A DNA stretch of 64,000 nucleotides from Burkholderia sp. OK233 (GTDB taxonomy: Bacteria; Pseudomonadota; Gammaproteobacteria; Burkholderiales; Burkholderiaceae), in NCBI RefSeq assembly GCF_900230185.1, contig NZ_OCSR01000001.1:2728001-2792000 (forward strand), read 5' to 3'. Of this stretch, positions 35,301 through 43,498 are shown one piece after another. The translations under genes were made by a program, and so were the position numbers. How positions within the stretch are numbered: the stretch's first letter is position 1; every line of letters starts with the position of its first letter. The notes beneath the pieces are model-generated. The model ran no database searches. It saw only the letters and a list, made by a program, of their open reading frames with translations, and was not told where the DNA came from.

Positions 35301-35897
35301 CAGCGCCCAGCCGTACAGGCCGAATTCGAGCATGTCGGCGATGTTCGATGGATTCACCACCGGCATATGCCATGCCATCAACGCGAAATCGCTCTGATGC
35401 GGCATCGACGACGACACGCAGCCGTGGTCGTCGCCCGCCACCACCAGCACGCCGCCGTGCGGCGACGAACCGTACGCGTTGCCGTGCTTCAACGCATCGC
35501 CCGCGCGATCCACGCCGGGGCCTTTGCCATACCACATCGCGAACACGCCTTCGACGGTGCGCTCCGGGTCCGATTCCACCCGCTGCGTGCCGAGCACCGC
35601 GGTGCCGCCGAGTTCTTCGTTGATCGCGGGCAAAAAGCGAATATCACTCGCCGTGAGCAGTTTCTGCGCTTTCCATAACTGCTGGTCGACCATGCCGAGC
35701 GGCGAGCCGCGATAGCCGCTGATGAAGCCGGCGGTGTTCATGCCGTGCGCGCGGTCGACTGCGCGCTGCATCAGCGCAAGGCGCACCAGCGCCTGCGTAC
35801 CGGTCAGGAAGATCCGGCCACGCGTGGCGGTAAGGTTATCGGACAGCTTGTAGTCGGCGAGAGCGGGCGTGCCGTCGATGGGCAGGCGAGCGGTCAT
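32310..35897 (-). CDS. Single-chain indolepyruvate:ferredoxin oxidoreductase
   Basis: 1195 aa from ATG 35897, which has AAGGAG upstream; a longer frame to 36023 is rejected. Order of parts: PFOR-type N-terminal domain (FISGYRGSPLGMVDQQLWKA), thiamine-diphosphate domain at about 440-600 (FCSGCPHNTST, QMGGEGVDWASHSMF), a ferredoxin-like 4Fe-4S motif CEGCGDCGVQSNCLS near residue 640, and a gamma domain with GVGGTGVVTVGALISMAAHL near residue 730. It decarboxylates aryl- or branched-chain 2-oxo acids to acyl-CoA and reduces ferredoxin. Archaea use two subunits; the fused aerobic proteobacterial form is typical of Burkholderia. Monocistronic. Confidence 0.94.
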   Translation of the reverse strand: MTARLPIDGTPALADYKLSDNLTATRGRIFLTGTQALVRLALMQRAVDRAHGMNTAGFISGYRGSPLGMVDQQLWKAQKLLTASDIRFLPAINEELGGTAVLGTQRVESDPERTVEGVFAMWYGKGPGVDRAGDALKHGNAYGSSPHGGVLVVAGDDHGCVSSSMPHQSDFALMAWHMPVVNPSNIADMLEFGLYGWALSRFSGAWVGYKAISETVESGSTVDLDALQTEWTIPQDFESPAGGLHNRWPDLPSLTIEARMHAKLDAVRHFARTNSIDKWIAPSPHANVGIVTCGKAHLDLMETLRRLDLTVADLEAVGVRIYKVGLSFPLEMTRIDAFVSGLSEVLVIEEKGPVIEQQIKDYLYNRTQGTRPIVVGKNAEDGTLLLSSLGELRPSRILPVFANWLAKHKPALDRRERVVDLVAPQILSNAADSVKRTPYFCSGCPHNTSTKVPEGSIAHAGIGCHFMASWMERDTTGLIQMGGEGVDWASHSMFTKTRHVFQNLGDGTYFHSGILAIRQAVAANTTITYKILYNDAVAMTGGQPVDGSISVPQIARQVEAEGVSRFVVVSDEPEKYDGHHDLFPKGTTFHHRSEMDTVQRALRDIDGVTVLIYDQTCAAEKRRRRKKGEFPDPDKRLFINEEVCEGCGDCGVQSNCLSVEPLETALGRKRRIDQSSCNKDYSCVNGFCPSFVTVEGGKLKKAAGAAFDPAALAARVDALPIPATHLDAAPYDILVTGVGGTGVVTVGALISMAAHLEGKSASVLDFMGFAQKGGSVLSFVRFAARDEWLNQVRIDTQQADVLLACDMVVGASADALQTVRHGRTRIVVNTHAIPNATFVQNPDATLHADALIDKMRHAAGDDRMSTCDAQALATRFLGDTIGANILMLGYAWQLGLVPVSFAAMMRAIELNNVAVQMNQLAFSIGRVAAEDPAALESLWQARHLAKQAVRVDTLDELIAHREGRLQTYGGASYVKRYRALVDTARRAETAVDAKSERVTRAVATTFYRLLAVKDEYEVARLHTDAAFREALEAQFEGVAGKDFGIKFNLAPPTLTRPQPGVNPTKKTFGQWMWPVLGVMAKFSGLRGTMLDPFGRTLERKMERELADDYETTLQRAFAKLNANNLEDVAQLADLHARVRGYGHVKLANLAGVKRGERDLAVRLQIEAATSESVKKSLEEMKGAGQLRGIPVVVAK

Positions 35898-36113
35898 GGG
35901 TGAGTCTCCTTGTTTTGCATCCGCGTGCCGTGGGGTGGGGGCCACAAAAGGCGACGCGGCGAAAGAGACTCTATTTTTTAGCGCCAATTGGAGTGAATTT
36001 TTTCTACTTGGCGAGGCGTTCAACGAAACAGCGCGACGGGGCGCGCGTTTTAATGAAGTTTTGAGATGGATCTGCTGCGCGATGGACGGGGTTCGGGTAT
36101 GCCCTGGTGCGTT

Positions 36114-37109
36114 TCAGTCCTGTTTTGACGGCGCGGGCGCCTTCGCCATAGACGCGGCGACAGGCGCCGAATCGAGCGGCACGACCTCGTCGAAATGCGA
36201 GTAGTCGATGTGACTCACGCCGTTTTCCTCGCGCATGACATCGACGAAGCGGTGTTGCCAGAGGATCTGCTCGCAGGGCCACATGTGACGCGCCTGCATG
36301 GTTTGCGAGGTCGATTCGTCGACCCCTTCAAGCGTGAGCAGCAGCGACGCGTCGCGCCCCTTGAGCGTCTCGGCGCTTTCGCCGAACAGCGGGCTGTTTT
36401 CGTCGATGACGTGCATCAGGACCCAGCCCAGTTTGAACACGGGATGCTGGTCGCGCACGAGTGTCAGATCGTAGAGCTTGCGCAGCGTAAAACCTTCGAT
36501 GGTGGTGTCGAGGCGCATGATGCGCAGCCTTGCACGCGCTTCGGCGATGACATTCTGGCGCGCGTTGGCAGCGCGCACCATCAGCGTCATACGGCCGTCG
36601 AGCGGCCGCACGACTGCATAGCGGGCAAACATGATCTTTGCGTGCGGGCGGGAGAAGCGCGCGAAGATCAGCCCCGTTGCCAACGCGATGCTGGACATGC
36701 CGACAAAGATTTCGAACGTCGCGACCCAGTGAGCGTAGACAGTTTGCGGATGCATGTCGCCATAGCCGACCGTCGCGAGCGTTTCGACGCTAAAGAAAAA
36801 TGCGCCGCCGAAGCCCGATGGAAACTGATTGGCGATCGGTGCGTTGCCGAGCATGTAGAGCGCGGCAAAAAAGGTATTGAGCAGCAGGAACAAGACGCCG
36901 AGCGAGATAAAAAACATCGGCCAGCGGACGACGAGTGCACGGTGATAAAGATCCTGCCAGAGCGGCGTCGGCATGCCGTGGGCAATGACCACGCGATCAT
37001 CCAGGCGCATCTCGCGGCTACCGCGCGGGTGACGTTTTCGCGCTTGTGCCTCGGCTTCGGCTTCGGTGTCGCCGATGGCGGAAAGGCGGTCTGACGGTTC
37101 GGTAGCCAT
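36114..37109 (-). CDS. Inward-rectifier K+ channel, KirBac1.1 homologue
   Basis: 331 aa from ATG 37109; an upstream ATG at 37148 is also in frame. Slide helix and first transmembrane segment: MPTPLWQDLYHRALVVRWPM then FFISLGVLFLLLNTFFAALY. The pore helix and selectivity filter read FFFSVETLATVGYGDMHPQT, and the second helix EIFVGMSSIALATGLIFARF. The cytoplasmic immunoglobulin-like domain starts IMFARYAVVRPLDGRMTLMV and carries HVIDENSPLFGES. The sequence follows the crystallised KirBac1.1 of Burkholderia pseudomallei almost block for block, so it is probably a tetrameric K+ channel gated by membrane lipids and pH. No partner gene. Confidence 0.95.
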   Translation of the reverse strand: MATEPSDRLSAIGDTEAEAEAQARKRHPRGSREMRLDDRVVIAHGMPTPLWQDLYHRALVVRWPMFFISLGVLFLLLNTFFAALYMLGNAPIANQFPSGFGGAFFFSVETLATVGYGDMHPQTVYAHWVATFEIFVGMSSIALATGLIFARFSRPHAKIMFARYAVVRPLDGRMTLMVRAANARQNVIAEARARLRIMRLDTTIEGFTLRKLYDLTLVRDQHPVFKLGWVLMHVIDENSPLFGESAETLKGRDASLLLTLEGVDESTSQTMQARHMWPCEQILWQHRFVDVMREENGVSHIDYSHFDEVVPLDSAPVAASMAKAPAPSKQD

Positions 37110-37304
37110 CGCGTGCTCGTGAGTATGAAAACGCGCAAAGCGTAGCACGCCGCCTCGCGTGCTAAAGCTGATTTTCGGCGTGCGGCGCAGGCGGTGAAGG
37201 CGGCGTCCGGGCGGGGCGTTTAGCGCGAATTGGCTCGCGCCCGGAGTGTGCCGCCGCTACGCACGCGTCGCGCGCACGCGCCGCCTGGTGCGCCTGTTTT
37301 GCCG
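37110..37304. other. Short gene-free spacer
   Basis: 195 bp of very GC-rich DNA upstream of the K+ channel on one side and downstream of the small ORFs on the other. No terminator or promoter stands out. Confidence 0.25.
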
Positions 37305-37550
37305 TTACGGAAAGGCTCGCGGCTTCGGAATGCCGGCACCGTGTTCGATATCGTCGACCGCTTGCTGGTGCGCTGCGGCGACGGCTTCGGTTTCGTCCGC
37401 GTAGCCGTCATCGCCGCCAACGGTAGTCCACGACTTCACCGCTTTCTCGCGATGCCGGATCTCGTATTCCGCGTCCCAGCGTGCACCGTTGAGTTCGAGA
37501 GGGCGGACGTGAATCGAATACACGCCGTAGAGGAAGAGCTGTTCAGCCAT
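37305..37550 (-). CDS. Small conserved hypothetical protein
   Basis: 81 aa. MAEQLFLYGVYSIHVRPLEL, WDAEYEIRHREKAVKSWTTV and the acidic DETEAVAAAHQQAVDDIEHG give a compact alpha-beta protein with no signal peptide and no metal motif. Its codon use fits the genome and its start has an upstream purine-rich site. It lies 61 bp downstream of a similar-sized gene on the same strand, and both have a strand-strand-helix look, so they may be co-expressed paralogue-like partners. I do not recognise a named family. Confidence 0.65.
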   Translation of the reverse strand: MAEQLFLYGVYSIHVRPLELNGARWDAEYEIRHREKAVKSWTTVGGDDGYADETEAVAAAHQQAVDDIEHGAGIPKPRAFP

Positions 37551-37611
37551 GATCGCCTCCAGCCGGTTGATTCAGGAATGGCGCAGCGGGATGGGCGCGA
37601 CGCCGGGTTGC

Positions 37612-37842
37612 CTAGAGTTCGATTTCCCCGAGGATGCGGTGGGCGAGCGCCTTGGCTTCCTCGAGGGCTTCCTCGGGCGTAGACGAGGTGGCTTCGACTT
37701 CGTAGACCGTGGTCTCCTGGTCGGTGCCTGCTTCGCCGTCGTCGCGGGAAAGGGTAACGATGCCCTGCCACGTGTCGCTTTGTACTTCTCTTATCGAGGC
37801 GGTGGCCGTGTAGATACCTTTGGTGTAGGTGATGTCAACCAT
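37612..37842 (-). CDS. Small conserved hypothetical protein
   Basis: 76 aa. MVDITYTKGIYTATASIREV, DTWQGIVTLSRDD and STPEEALEEAKALAHRILGE suggest a four-stranded sheet with a C-terminal helix, as in small dodecin-like or DUF-type proteins. Acidic overall. SD GGAAGAAGGAG is present before ATG 37842, one of the best ribosome sites in the window, implying real expression. It precedes the 81-aa ORF on the same strand. It has no visible link to the sugar operon that ends downstream at 37976. Function unknown. Confidence 0.68.
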   Translation of the reverse strand: MVDITYTKGIYTATASIREVQSDTWQGIVTLSRDDGEAGTDQETTVYEVEATSSTPEEALEEAKALAHRILGEIEL

Positions 37843-37975
37843 GGCGACGCTCCTTCTTCCAAAGGGTTGGGTTTTTTCATCCTAGCACGATGACCGAGGT
37901 TCGGTTTTTCGTCGTGCGGCGCCGGATGTTGGCACACGATATCGACAACGATACGCGCCGCACAAGGCAAAAAAA

Positions 37976-38893
37976 CTACAGCAACGCCACTACCTCGTCC
38001 AAAGAAGGTGCATGCGCGCCAGCATGGCGGCACGCCGCGGCACCGGCTGCCAGAGAAAAGGCCAGGTGCTCCGGCCACGCTCGCTGCGGTGCGGTCATCA
38101 AGCTGAACAGCAGGCCGCCGATCGAGGCGTCGCCCGCGCCCACCGTATCGACCACTTCCACCCGTGGCGGCCGGGCCTCCACCACCATGGCGCCGTCGAT
38201 CAACATGGACGTTTCCGGCCCACGCGTGACCAGCACAGTGGCCGCCGGATTCATCGCCCGCAACTGGGCAAGCGCGCCGGCCTCGTCGTCCGTCTTGAAC
38301 AGCATGCGCAAATCTTCGTCCGACACCTTGATCAGATCGGCCAGCGCGGCCATCTTCCGCAACGTAGGCTCGTAGCCGTGCTCCATCAGATTCCGGTAAT
38401 TCGGATCGAAACTGATCTTCACCCCGCGCGAGCGCAACTCGGCTGCCAATGCGGCAAGCGTGTCGCCAAGTGGCTGACGTACCAGGCTGATACAACCAAA
38501 ATGCGCCCACTTCACCTGCCCGATCCAGCCAGCCGGCAGGCGCGTCGGGTCGAACGCCAGATCGGCGCCGTTCTCACCCATGAAAAAGTACGCAGGCGGA
38601 TGGGTCTGATGAACGATCGCCAGCAGAGGCGGGCGCTCCACGCGCTGCATGAAGCGCATGTCGAGCCCGGCGGCGATGCTCGCGTTCCACAACTCGTCGG
38701 AGAAATTGTCGACGCCCAGCGATCCGGCGCAAGCGGTCGGCAAACCGAGTCGCGCCACGCAGCGCGCGACGTTCCAGCCGGCGCCGCCAGGACGCGAGAG
38801 CCATTGCGAGGCGCCGGTCCGCACGAGATCGGTGAGGATGTCGCCGGCCGAGACGAAGAGGGGGAGTTCGGTGTTCGCGCTCAAGTTGCTCAT
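37976..38893 (-). CDS. PfkB-family sugar kinase (fructokinase-like)
   Basis: 305 aa. Ribokinase/PfkB layout: N-terminal PGGAGWNVARCVARLG with the sugar-binding GG, WAHFGCISLVRQPL, KISFDPNYRN, and the PfkB signature DTVGAGDASIGGLL carrying the catalytic Asp. The closest pattern is fructokinase. As the last gene of a LacI-epimerase-kinase operon it may phosphorylate the fructose made by the epimerase from mannose. The stop-start spacing to the epimerase gene is 5 bp, so the two are translated together. Confidence 0.92.
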   Translation of the reverse strand: MSNLSANTELPLFVSAGDILTDLVRTGASQWLSRPGGAGWNVARCVARLGLPTACAGSLGVDNFSDELWNASIAAGLDMRFMQRVERPPLLAIVHQTHPPAYFFMGENGADLAFDPTRLPAGWIGQVKWAHFGCISLVRQPLGDTLAALAAELRSRGVKISFDPNYRNLMEHGYEPTLRKMAALADLIKVSDEDLRMLFKTDDEAGALAQLRAMNPAATVLVTRGPETSMLIDGAMVVEARPPRVEVVDTVGAGDASIGGLLFSLMTAPQRAWPEHLAFSLAAGAAACRHAGAHAPSLDEVVALL

Positions 38894-38898
38894 TTTGT

Positions 38899-40173
38899 TT
38901 ACTCCGCGGATTCGGACGCAGCGGCCGCGCCGTCAGGCAGTGCGTGCGCCAGTACCTCGTAGCACGCGCCCATCGTGTGATAGTCGGTCTTGCCGGCGGG
39001 ACTCTTTTCGTCGCTGTACTTACGGTTGTCGCACGTGAGGATGCGGTACCACGCGCCATACTTGTGATCGACGAAATGCGCCCAGCTGTAGCGCCAGATC
39101 TCGTCGTACCAGTCCCAGAAGCGTTCGTTGCCGGTGCGCTTGCCGAGCAGCGCCGCGGTCGCGAACGTCTCCGCCTGAACCCAGAAATACTTGTCGTGGT
39201 CGCACACGGTGCCGTCCGGGCCGAAGCCGTAGTAGAGACCGCCGTGATCTTCGTCCCACGCATGCGTCATCGCGGCGTCGAATAGCTCGATGGCCCGCGG
39301 CAGCAGCCACGGTAACGGACGATAGCGCTCGAGAATCAGCAGCAGCTTGGCCCACTCCGTCTGGTGCCCGGGCTGGAAGCCCCACGGACGGAAGATGTTC
39401 GAGCTGTCTTCCTCGTTGTAATGCCAGTCGACCGACCAGTCCGCGTGAAAGTGCTCCCACACGAGGCCTTGCGATAGCTTCGCCTGGCGCAGCGTGATGT
39501 TCGACGCCACCCGTTCCGCGCGATCGAGATAGACCAGGTGTCCGGTTGCCTCGTGGGCGGTCAGCAGCGCCTCAGTGGTGTGCATGTTCGCGTTCTGGCC
39601 GCGGTACGAACTGACGCGCCAGTCGGGCGTCGCTTCGTCGGCGTAGAGGCCGGCGGCGGCGTCCCAGAAGCGATGCTCCATCAACTCGAAGGTCGCGCCG
39701 ATCATCGGCCTGGCTTCCTCGATGCCGGCCATCGCCGCATGCGAATACGCGAGCAGCACGAACGCGAGGCCGTAGCAGTGGCGCGTCGCGTCGAGCGTGT
39801 GTTTGCGGCTGTCGCGCCATTCGAGTTCCCAATCGTAGCCTTGGTGCTCAGCGTCCCAATGCGCTTCGCGCAGGAAGCGCAAGCCGTGACGCGCGTACTC
39901 GAGATGCTGCGGGTCGCCGAACTGGCGATACGCCATCGCGTAGTTGAAGATGTAGCGGCACGTGCTTACCAGATGTCGCGTGGTCTTGTCGTAGACCGAG
40001 CCGTCGTCGCGGAAGAAATGGAAGAAGCCGCCGCTCGGATCGAGCGCGTTCGGCGCATAGAAGCGCAGCGTGTCCTGCACATGAGAGAGCAGAAAGTCGC
40101 CGCTGCGAAAGCTGTCGACGGGCGGCGCCGCGGCGGCGCCGTTGGCGGGGTGAAGCGGATCGGATTGCGTCAT
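38899..40173 (-). CDS. AGE-family epimerase/isomerase (mannose isomerase-like)
   Basis: 424 aa, an (alpha/alpha)6 barrel of the N-acylglucosamine 2-epimerase family. Key blocks: GGFFHFFRDDGSVYDKTTRH, RHCYGLAFVLLAYSHAAMAG, QNANMHTTEALLTAHEATGH, and WGFQPGHQTEWAKLLLILER, with HMTE-like His residues and a PGHQxEW block that act in isomerisation. Related enzymes interconvert mannose and fructose or glucose epimers; mannose isomerase followed by fructokinase would channel mannose to fructose 6-phosphate (inference). The start codon overlaps the lacI-type stop by 4 bp. Confidence 0.9.
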   Translation of the reverse strand: MTQSDPLHPANGAAAAPPVDSFRSGDFLLSHVQDTLRFYAPNALDPSGGFFHFFRDDGSVYDKTTRHLVSTCRYIFNYAMAYRQFGDPQHLEYARHGLRFLREAHWDAEHQGYDWELEWRDSRKHTLDATRHCYGLAFVLLAYSHAAMAGIEEARPMIGATFELMEHRFWDAAAGLYADEATPDWRVSSYRGQNANMHTTEALLTAHEATGHLVYLDRAERVASNITLRQAKLSQGLVWEHFHADWSVDWHYNEEDSSNIFRPWGFQPGHQTEWAKLLLILERYRPLPWLLPRAIELFDAAMTHAWDEDHGGLYYGFGPDGTVCDHDKYFWVQAETFATAALLGKRTGNERFWDWYDEIWRYSWAHFVDHKYGAWYRILTCDNRKYSDEKSPAGKTDYHTMGACYEVLAHALPDGAAAASESAE

Positions 40174-41156
40174 GGCGTTTTTACCAAAGTACTGGCACGG
40201 GCAATGAGATAGACGGGCAAGCGGACTTCGAGTTCAGCGGGTGTGTCTTCAAGCAGCAACTCGACGCCGCGCCGGCCGAGTGCTTCCTTATCGACCGAAA
40301 TGGTCGACAAGGGCGGCGTGGCATGCGCGGCGGCGGGAATGTCGTCGAAGCCGATGATCGCGATGTCCTCGGGCACGCGGATGCCGCGCGCGAGGCACGC
40401 GCGCAGCGCGGCGAGCGCTGCGGCGTCGTTGTAGGCGAATACGGCGTCGGGTCGCGGGCCGGGTGCGTCGAGCAACTGCTGCATCGCGCGCGCGGCGCCG
40501 CTGTCGGGATCGAGGCCTGCGTCGATCGTGAGTTCCAGCGATGGGTCGAACAACAAGCCTGCTTCGAAAAACGCGCGCCGGTAACCGAGCGCGCGCTGGG
40601 CGATGCTGAAGTGCGCGAGCGAGCCGCCAATGAACGCGACGCGCTTGCGCTGCTGTTCGAACAGATGCCGCATGGCGAGCGTGGCGCCCGCGGCGTTGTC
40701 GAGATTCACCGAGCGCAGGCCCGGCGCCCACAGGTCGATCAGCACGAGCGGGCGTTGCATCGCCACCAGCGTGGTCAGCGTTTCGGGCTCCACGAAACCG
40801 GCGATCGCTACCGCGTCCGGCGCATGCAGGCGCATCTGCTGGATCACGTCTTCGGTCGGACCGGCGGTCAGCACGGAGGGCACGATGCCGCGTTCGCGGC
40901 ACGCGTCTTCCACGCCATGCAGCACGTGCGAAAAGAACGGGCTGACGGCGAAGTTGTTGTGCTGACGGTGCAACAGGAAGGTGAGGCGGCGGATGCGCGG
41001 CCGCAACTGGGCGGCGTCATAGCCGAGCTGCCGCGCCGCTTCGACCACGCGTTCGCGGGTGGCCTCGGAAAGGCCGGGCTGGTTCTTCAATGCGCGTGAG
41101 ACGGTGCCGATCGACACGCTGGCCGCGCGGGCGACGTCGCGGATGGTTGTGGCCAT
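40170..41156 (-). CDS. LacI-family repressor of the sugar operon
   Basis: 328 aa from ATG 41156; a longer frame to 41243 has no family similarity. The helix-turn-helix and hinge read TIRDVARAASVSIGTVSRAL, KNQPGLSEATRERVVEAARQ and LGYDAAQLRPRIRRL. The periplasmic-binding-type effector domain contains PDAVAIAGFV and IGFDDIPAAAHATPPLSTIS. The gene is first in the operon, overlaps the epimerase start (ATGA), and is preceded by two related palindromes, so it controls itself and the two enzymes. A sugar or sugar phosphate of the same pathway is the likely inducer. Confidence 0.94.
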   Translation of the reverse strand: MATTIRDVARAASVSIGTVSRALKNQPGLSEATRERVVEAARQLGYDAAQLRPRIRRLTFLLHRQHNNFAVSPFFSHVLHGVEDACRERGIVPSVLTAGPTEDVIQQMRLHAPDAVAIAGFVEPETLTTLVAMQRPLVLIDLWAPGLRSVNLDNAAGATLAMRHLFEQQRKRVAFIGGSLAHFSIAQRALGYRRAFFEAGLLFDPSLELTIDAGLDPDSGAARAMQQLLDAPGPRPDAVFAYNDAAALAALRACLARGIRVPEDIAIIGFDDIPAAAHATPPLSTISVDKEALGRRGVELLLEDTPAELEVRLPVYLIARASTLVKTP

Positions 41157-41211
41157 CGAATGAAGCGGCCGCAAGTGGGGCGGCCGCACGGTGTTTGAGT
41201 TCGGCCGATTG

Positions 41212-41321
41212 TATAGTAAAACGTGGCTAAAGCAGCCTCGCAAACGTGTGGTCCGTACCCGGAAATACCCGTAGAAAGCGTTGTTGGCCTGATTTATGTT
41301 GTTTAGTAAAATAAACTAAAC
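41212..41321 (-). promoter_or_regulatory. Two candidate LacI operators with the operon promoter
   Basis: Site 1 (41301-41321) GTTTAGT-AAAATAA-ACTAAAC is a 7-bp inverted repeat. Site 2 (41212-41232) TATAGTAAAACGTGGCTAAA is a weaker copy sharing TAGTAAAA and CTAAA. Their spacing of 89 bp could support a repression loop. Site 2 lies 56-76 bp before the regulator start. Confidence 0.55.
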
Positions 41322-41367
41322 AAGCCGTGGATCGGGGCTTGGCTTTGGCGCGGGCACGCCCACGCAC

Positions 41368-43221
41368 TCAGTCGACGGGCATCGTCGCCATGTCGGCTTG
41401 TCCCCGTAACAGCGCCACGCTCTCATCCGCGTCGATCAGCACGAAGCCGCTCGTCTCGTGCTTCGCGCGCCGCTTCGCCAGCGCCGCGACGGAGGCGATT
41501 TCCTCGCTGCTGTAAAACGACGGCCCGCCGTCCGACTCGACGCGCACACAGCCGATCGCCATCGTCACGAAGCCGAAGAAGGTCGGATTGCCGCGCCGGT
41601 CTTCACCGTGGATGCCACCGGCCAGCCGGTCGGTGGGCGCGTAGAAGCGTTGCGCGCCTTCGTTGAACAGGTGAATCGCACGCAGTACGCGCTCCTGCCA
41701 GTCCTCGCTCTGGAACAGGATCAGGAAGTCGTCGCCGCCGACGTGACCCAGGAAATCGCGGGTCGGGTCGCAGACATCGGCGAGTACGGCCGCGGCGAAT
41801 TTCAATACTTCGTCGCCCTGCCAGTAGCCGTACTGATCGTTGAAGGGTTTGAAGTGATTCAGATCGACGTAGCACGCGTAGAAGCCCGCGTCGTTCCCTA
41901 ACAGGCGGGCGATGTGCGAGCTGATCGGGATGTTGCCCGGCAGGAAGGTCAGCGGGTTCGCGTAGCGCGCGGCTTCGATGCGCACCTCGGTCACCGCGCG
42001 CACCAGCTTCTCGCCGGTACCGAGACCGGCGTACTTGCCGTGGTTGTCGGTGATGACGAAGCCGTCGGCGAGATAGCGCTGATCGTCGCTTGCGAGAAGT
42101 TTGGCCATCTGTTCGACGGTCATCGATTGCTCGATGATCACCGGCGACGCGTTCGCAAACTGCAGGCACGGCCGCTTGCCGAACAGCTCGCGGTGGTAAG
42201 GCAGCGCGTAGCGGTCCATGAAGCTGCGGCGGTTGATGAGCGCAACCGGTTCATCGTGTTCGACCACTGCTACCGCGTGCAGATCGGGCAGGCGGTTGAA
42301 CAGTTCGAGCACGTCGTTGTTGGTGGCGTGGCGCGGCAGCGCGGGCGCATGCACCATCATCTTCGCCGATGCCATGCCGCCCGACGGCGACGCGCTGCTT
42401 GCTGTGCGCGTGGTCTCCGGAAATACGGCGATGTGACCGGCGCGTAGTGCGTCGCGGGCGTCGTCGGTGACGCTGCTGGCCGGCTGGGCATGCGGCCGGC
42501 CGAAGAAAAACCCCTGCCCGCAGCCGATCCCCATGTCGCGCACCACGATCAGATCTGCTTCATCTTCAATGCCTTCGGCCACGAGCCGCGCGCCGCTCGC
42601 GCTGGCGAAGTGCTGCATCGCGCGCACGGCTTCGAATTTCAGCGAGTCGCTTGCGATGCCGTGGATAAAGAAGCGGTCGATCTTCACGACGTCCGGTTGC
42701 AGGCGCACCCAAAGATTCATGCTGGCGTTCGCGGTGCCGTAATCGTCGAGCGCGAACTGCGCGCCGGCCGTGCGCAACGCCGAAATCACCGGCAGGAAGC
42801 TGGCGATATCCAGAATCGTGCTTTGCTCGGTCAGCTCGATCACGATCCGTTGCGGATCGACACCGCGACGACGCAGCAGCGCGAGCGTGTCGTCGTGCGC
42901 GTCGGCCAGCTGACGGATCGCTCCCGCGCTGAAATTGAGAAACAGCTTGCCGTCGAAATCGAGCTTCGCGAACGCGTCGATACAGGTGCGCGCGGCGGCC
43001 TGCTCGAGTTCAAGCGCACAGCCCTCAGCGAGTGCCTGCGAAAACAGGGCGAACGGCGCTTCGAGCGGTGTACCGGCCGGGCCGCGGATCAGACCTTCGT
43101 AGCCGAGGATCGCGCCGTCGTCGAAATCGATGATTGGCTGGAATACGGCGGACAAGTCACGCCGGGCGATCAACTCCTCGATGCGCGGCGTAGCGGATCG
43201 GGAGGGCGAACGAGGTTGCAT
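41368..43221 (-). CDS. EAL-CBS-GGDEF dual-domain c-di-GMP protein
   Basis: 617 aa, cytosolic. The EAL domain comes first (residues about 10-245): YEGLIRG, LFLNFSAG, IELTEQ, LDDYGTA, KIDRFF, AEGIED and GQGFFFGRP, so catalytic residues are complete. A central segment (residues about 300-420) has CBS-like repeats, including AVVEHDEPVALINRRSFMDR and FVITDNHGKYAGLGT. The GGDEF domain is C-terminal, with DLNHFKPFNDQYGYWQGDEV and HVGGDDFL (GGDDF). The order EAL-CBS-GGDEF is typical of a Burkholderia/Pseudomonas family in which the cyclase may be regulatory. Both activities are possible. Confidence 0.9.
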   Translation of the reverse strand: MQPRSPSRSATPRIEELIARRDLSAVFQPIIDFDDGAILGYEGLIRGPAGTPLEAPFALFSQALAEGCALELEQAAARTCIDAFAKLDFDGKLFLNFSAGAIRQLADAHDDTLALLRRRGVDPQRIVIELTEQSTILDIASFLPVISALRTAGAQFALDDYGTANASMNLWVRLQPDVVKIDRFFIHGIASDSLKFEAVRAMQHFASASGARLVAEGIEDEADLIVVRDMGIGCGQGFFFGRPHAQPASSVTDDARDALRAGHIAVFPETTRTASSASPSGGMASAKMMVHAPALPRHATNNDVLELFNRLPDLHAVAVVEHDEPVALINRRSFMDRYALPYHRELFGKRPCLQFANASPVIIEQSMTVEQMAKLLASDDQRYLADGFVITDNHGKYAGLGTGEKLVRAVTEVRIEAARYANPLTFLPGNIPISSHIARLLGNDAGFYACYVDLNHFKPFNDQYGYWQGDEVLKFAAAVLADVCDPTRDFLGHVGGDDFLILFQSEDWQERVLRAIHLFNEGAQRFYAPTDRLAGGIHGEDRRGNPTFFGFVTMAIGCVRVESDGGPSFYSSEEIASVAALAKRRAKHETSGFVLIDADESVALLRGQADMATMPVD

Positions 43222-43419
43222 GGCAGTTAGGCGTAGCGATCAACCTTCGTCTTATCGACCCATCCTGGCTGGAGTTAAGTGAAATTTTAGTGAAGCGTTG
43301 CACCGGCGTGGTGCGTCGTGGCCTTGGGCCCGCTGGCAGCGGGTTTTGCCACGGCCAGGACTTTGCCTATGCCATCCGGCTGAGGCGACAGCGGCGGCGT
43401 TTGAGCGCGAAATAACAAA

Positions 43420-43440
43420 AAAGCCGCACGAGGCGGCTTT
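43420..43440. terminator. Small bidirectional terminator
   Basis: AAAGCCGC and GCGGCTTT enclose ACGAG. A-run before it and TTTC after it. It lies between the EAL-GGDEF gene upstream and the BASS transporter gene 3' end. Confidence 0.7.
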
Positions 43441-43498
43441 CTTCAAATGACGCTCATGGAGGGCGCTTATGAATGTCCTGTTTGCATTGCGCGCGTAT

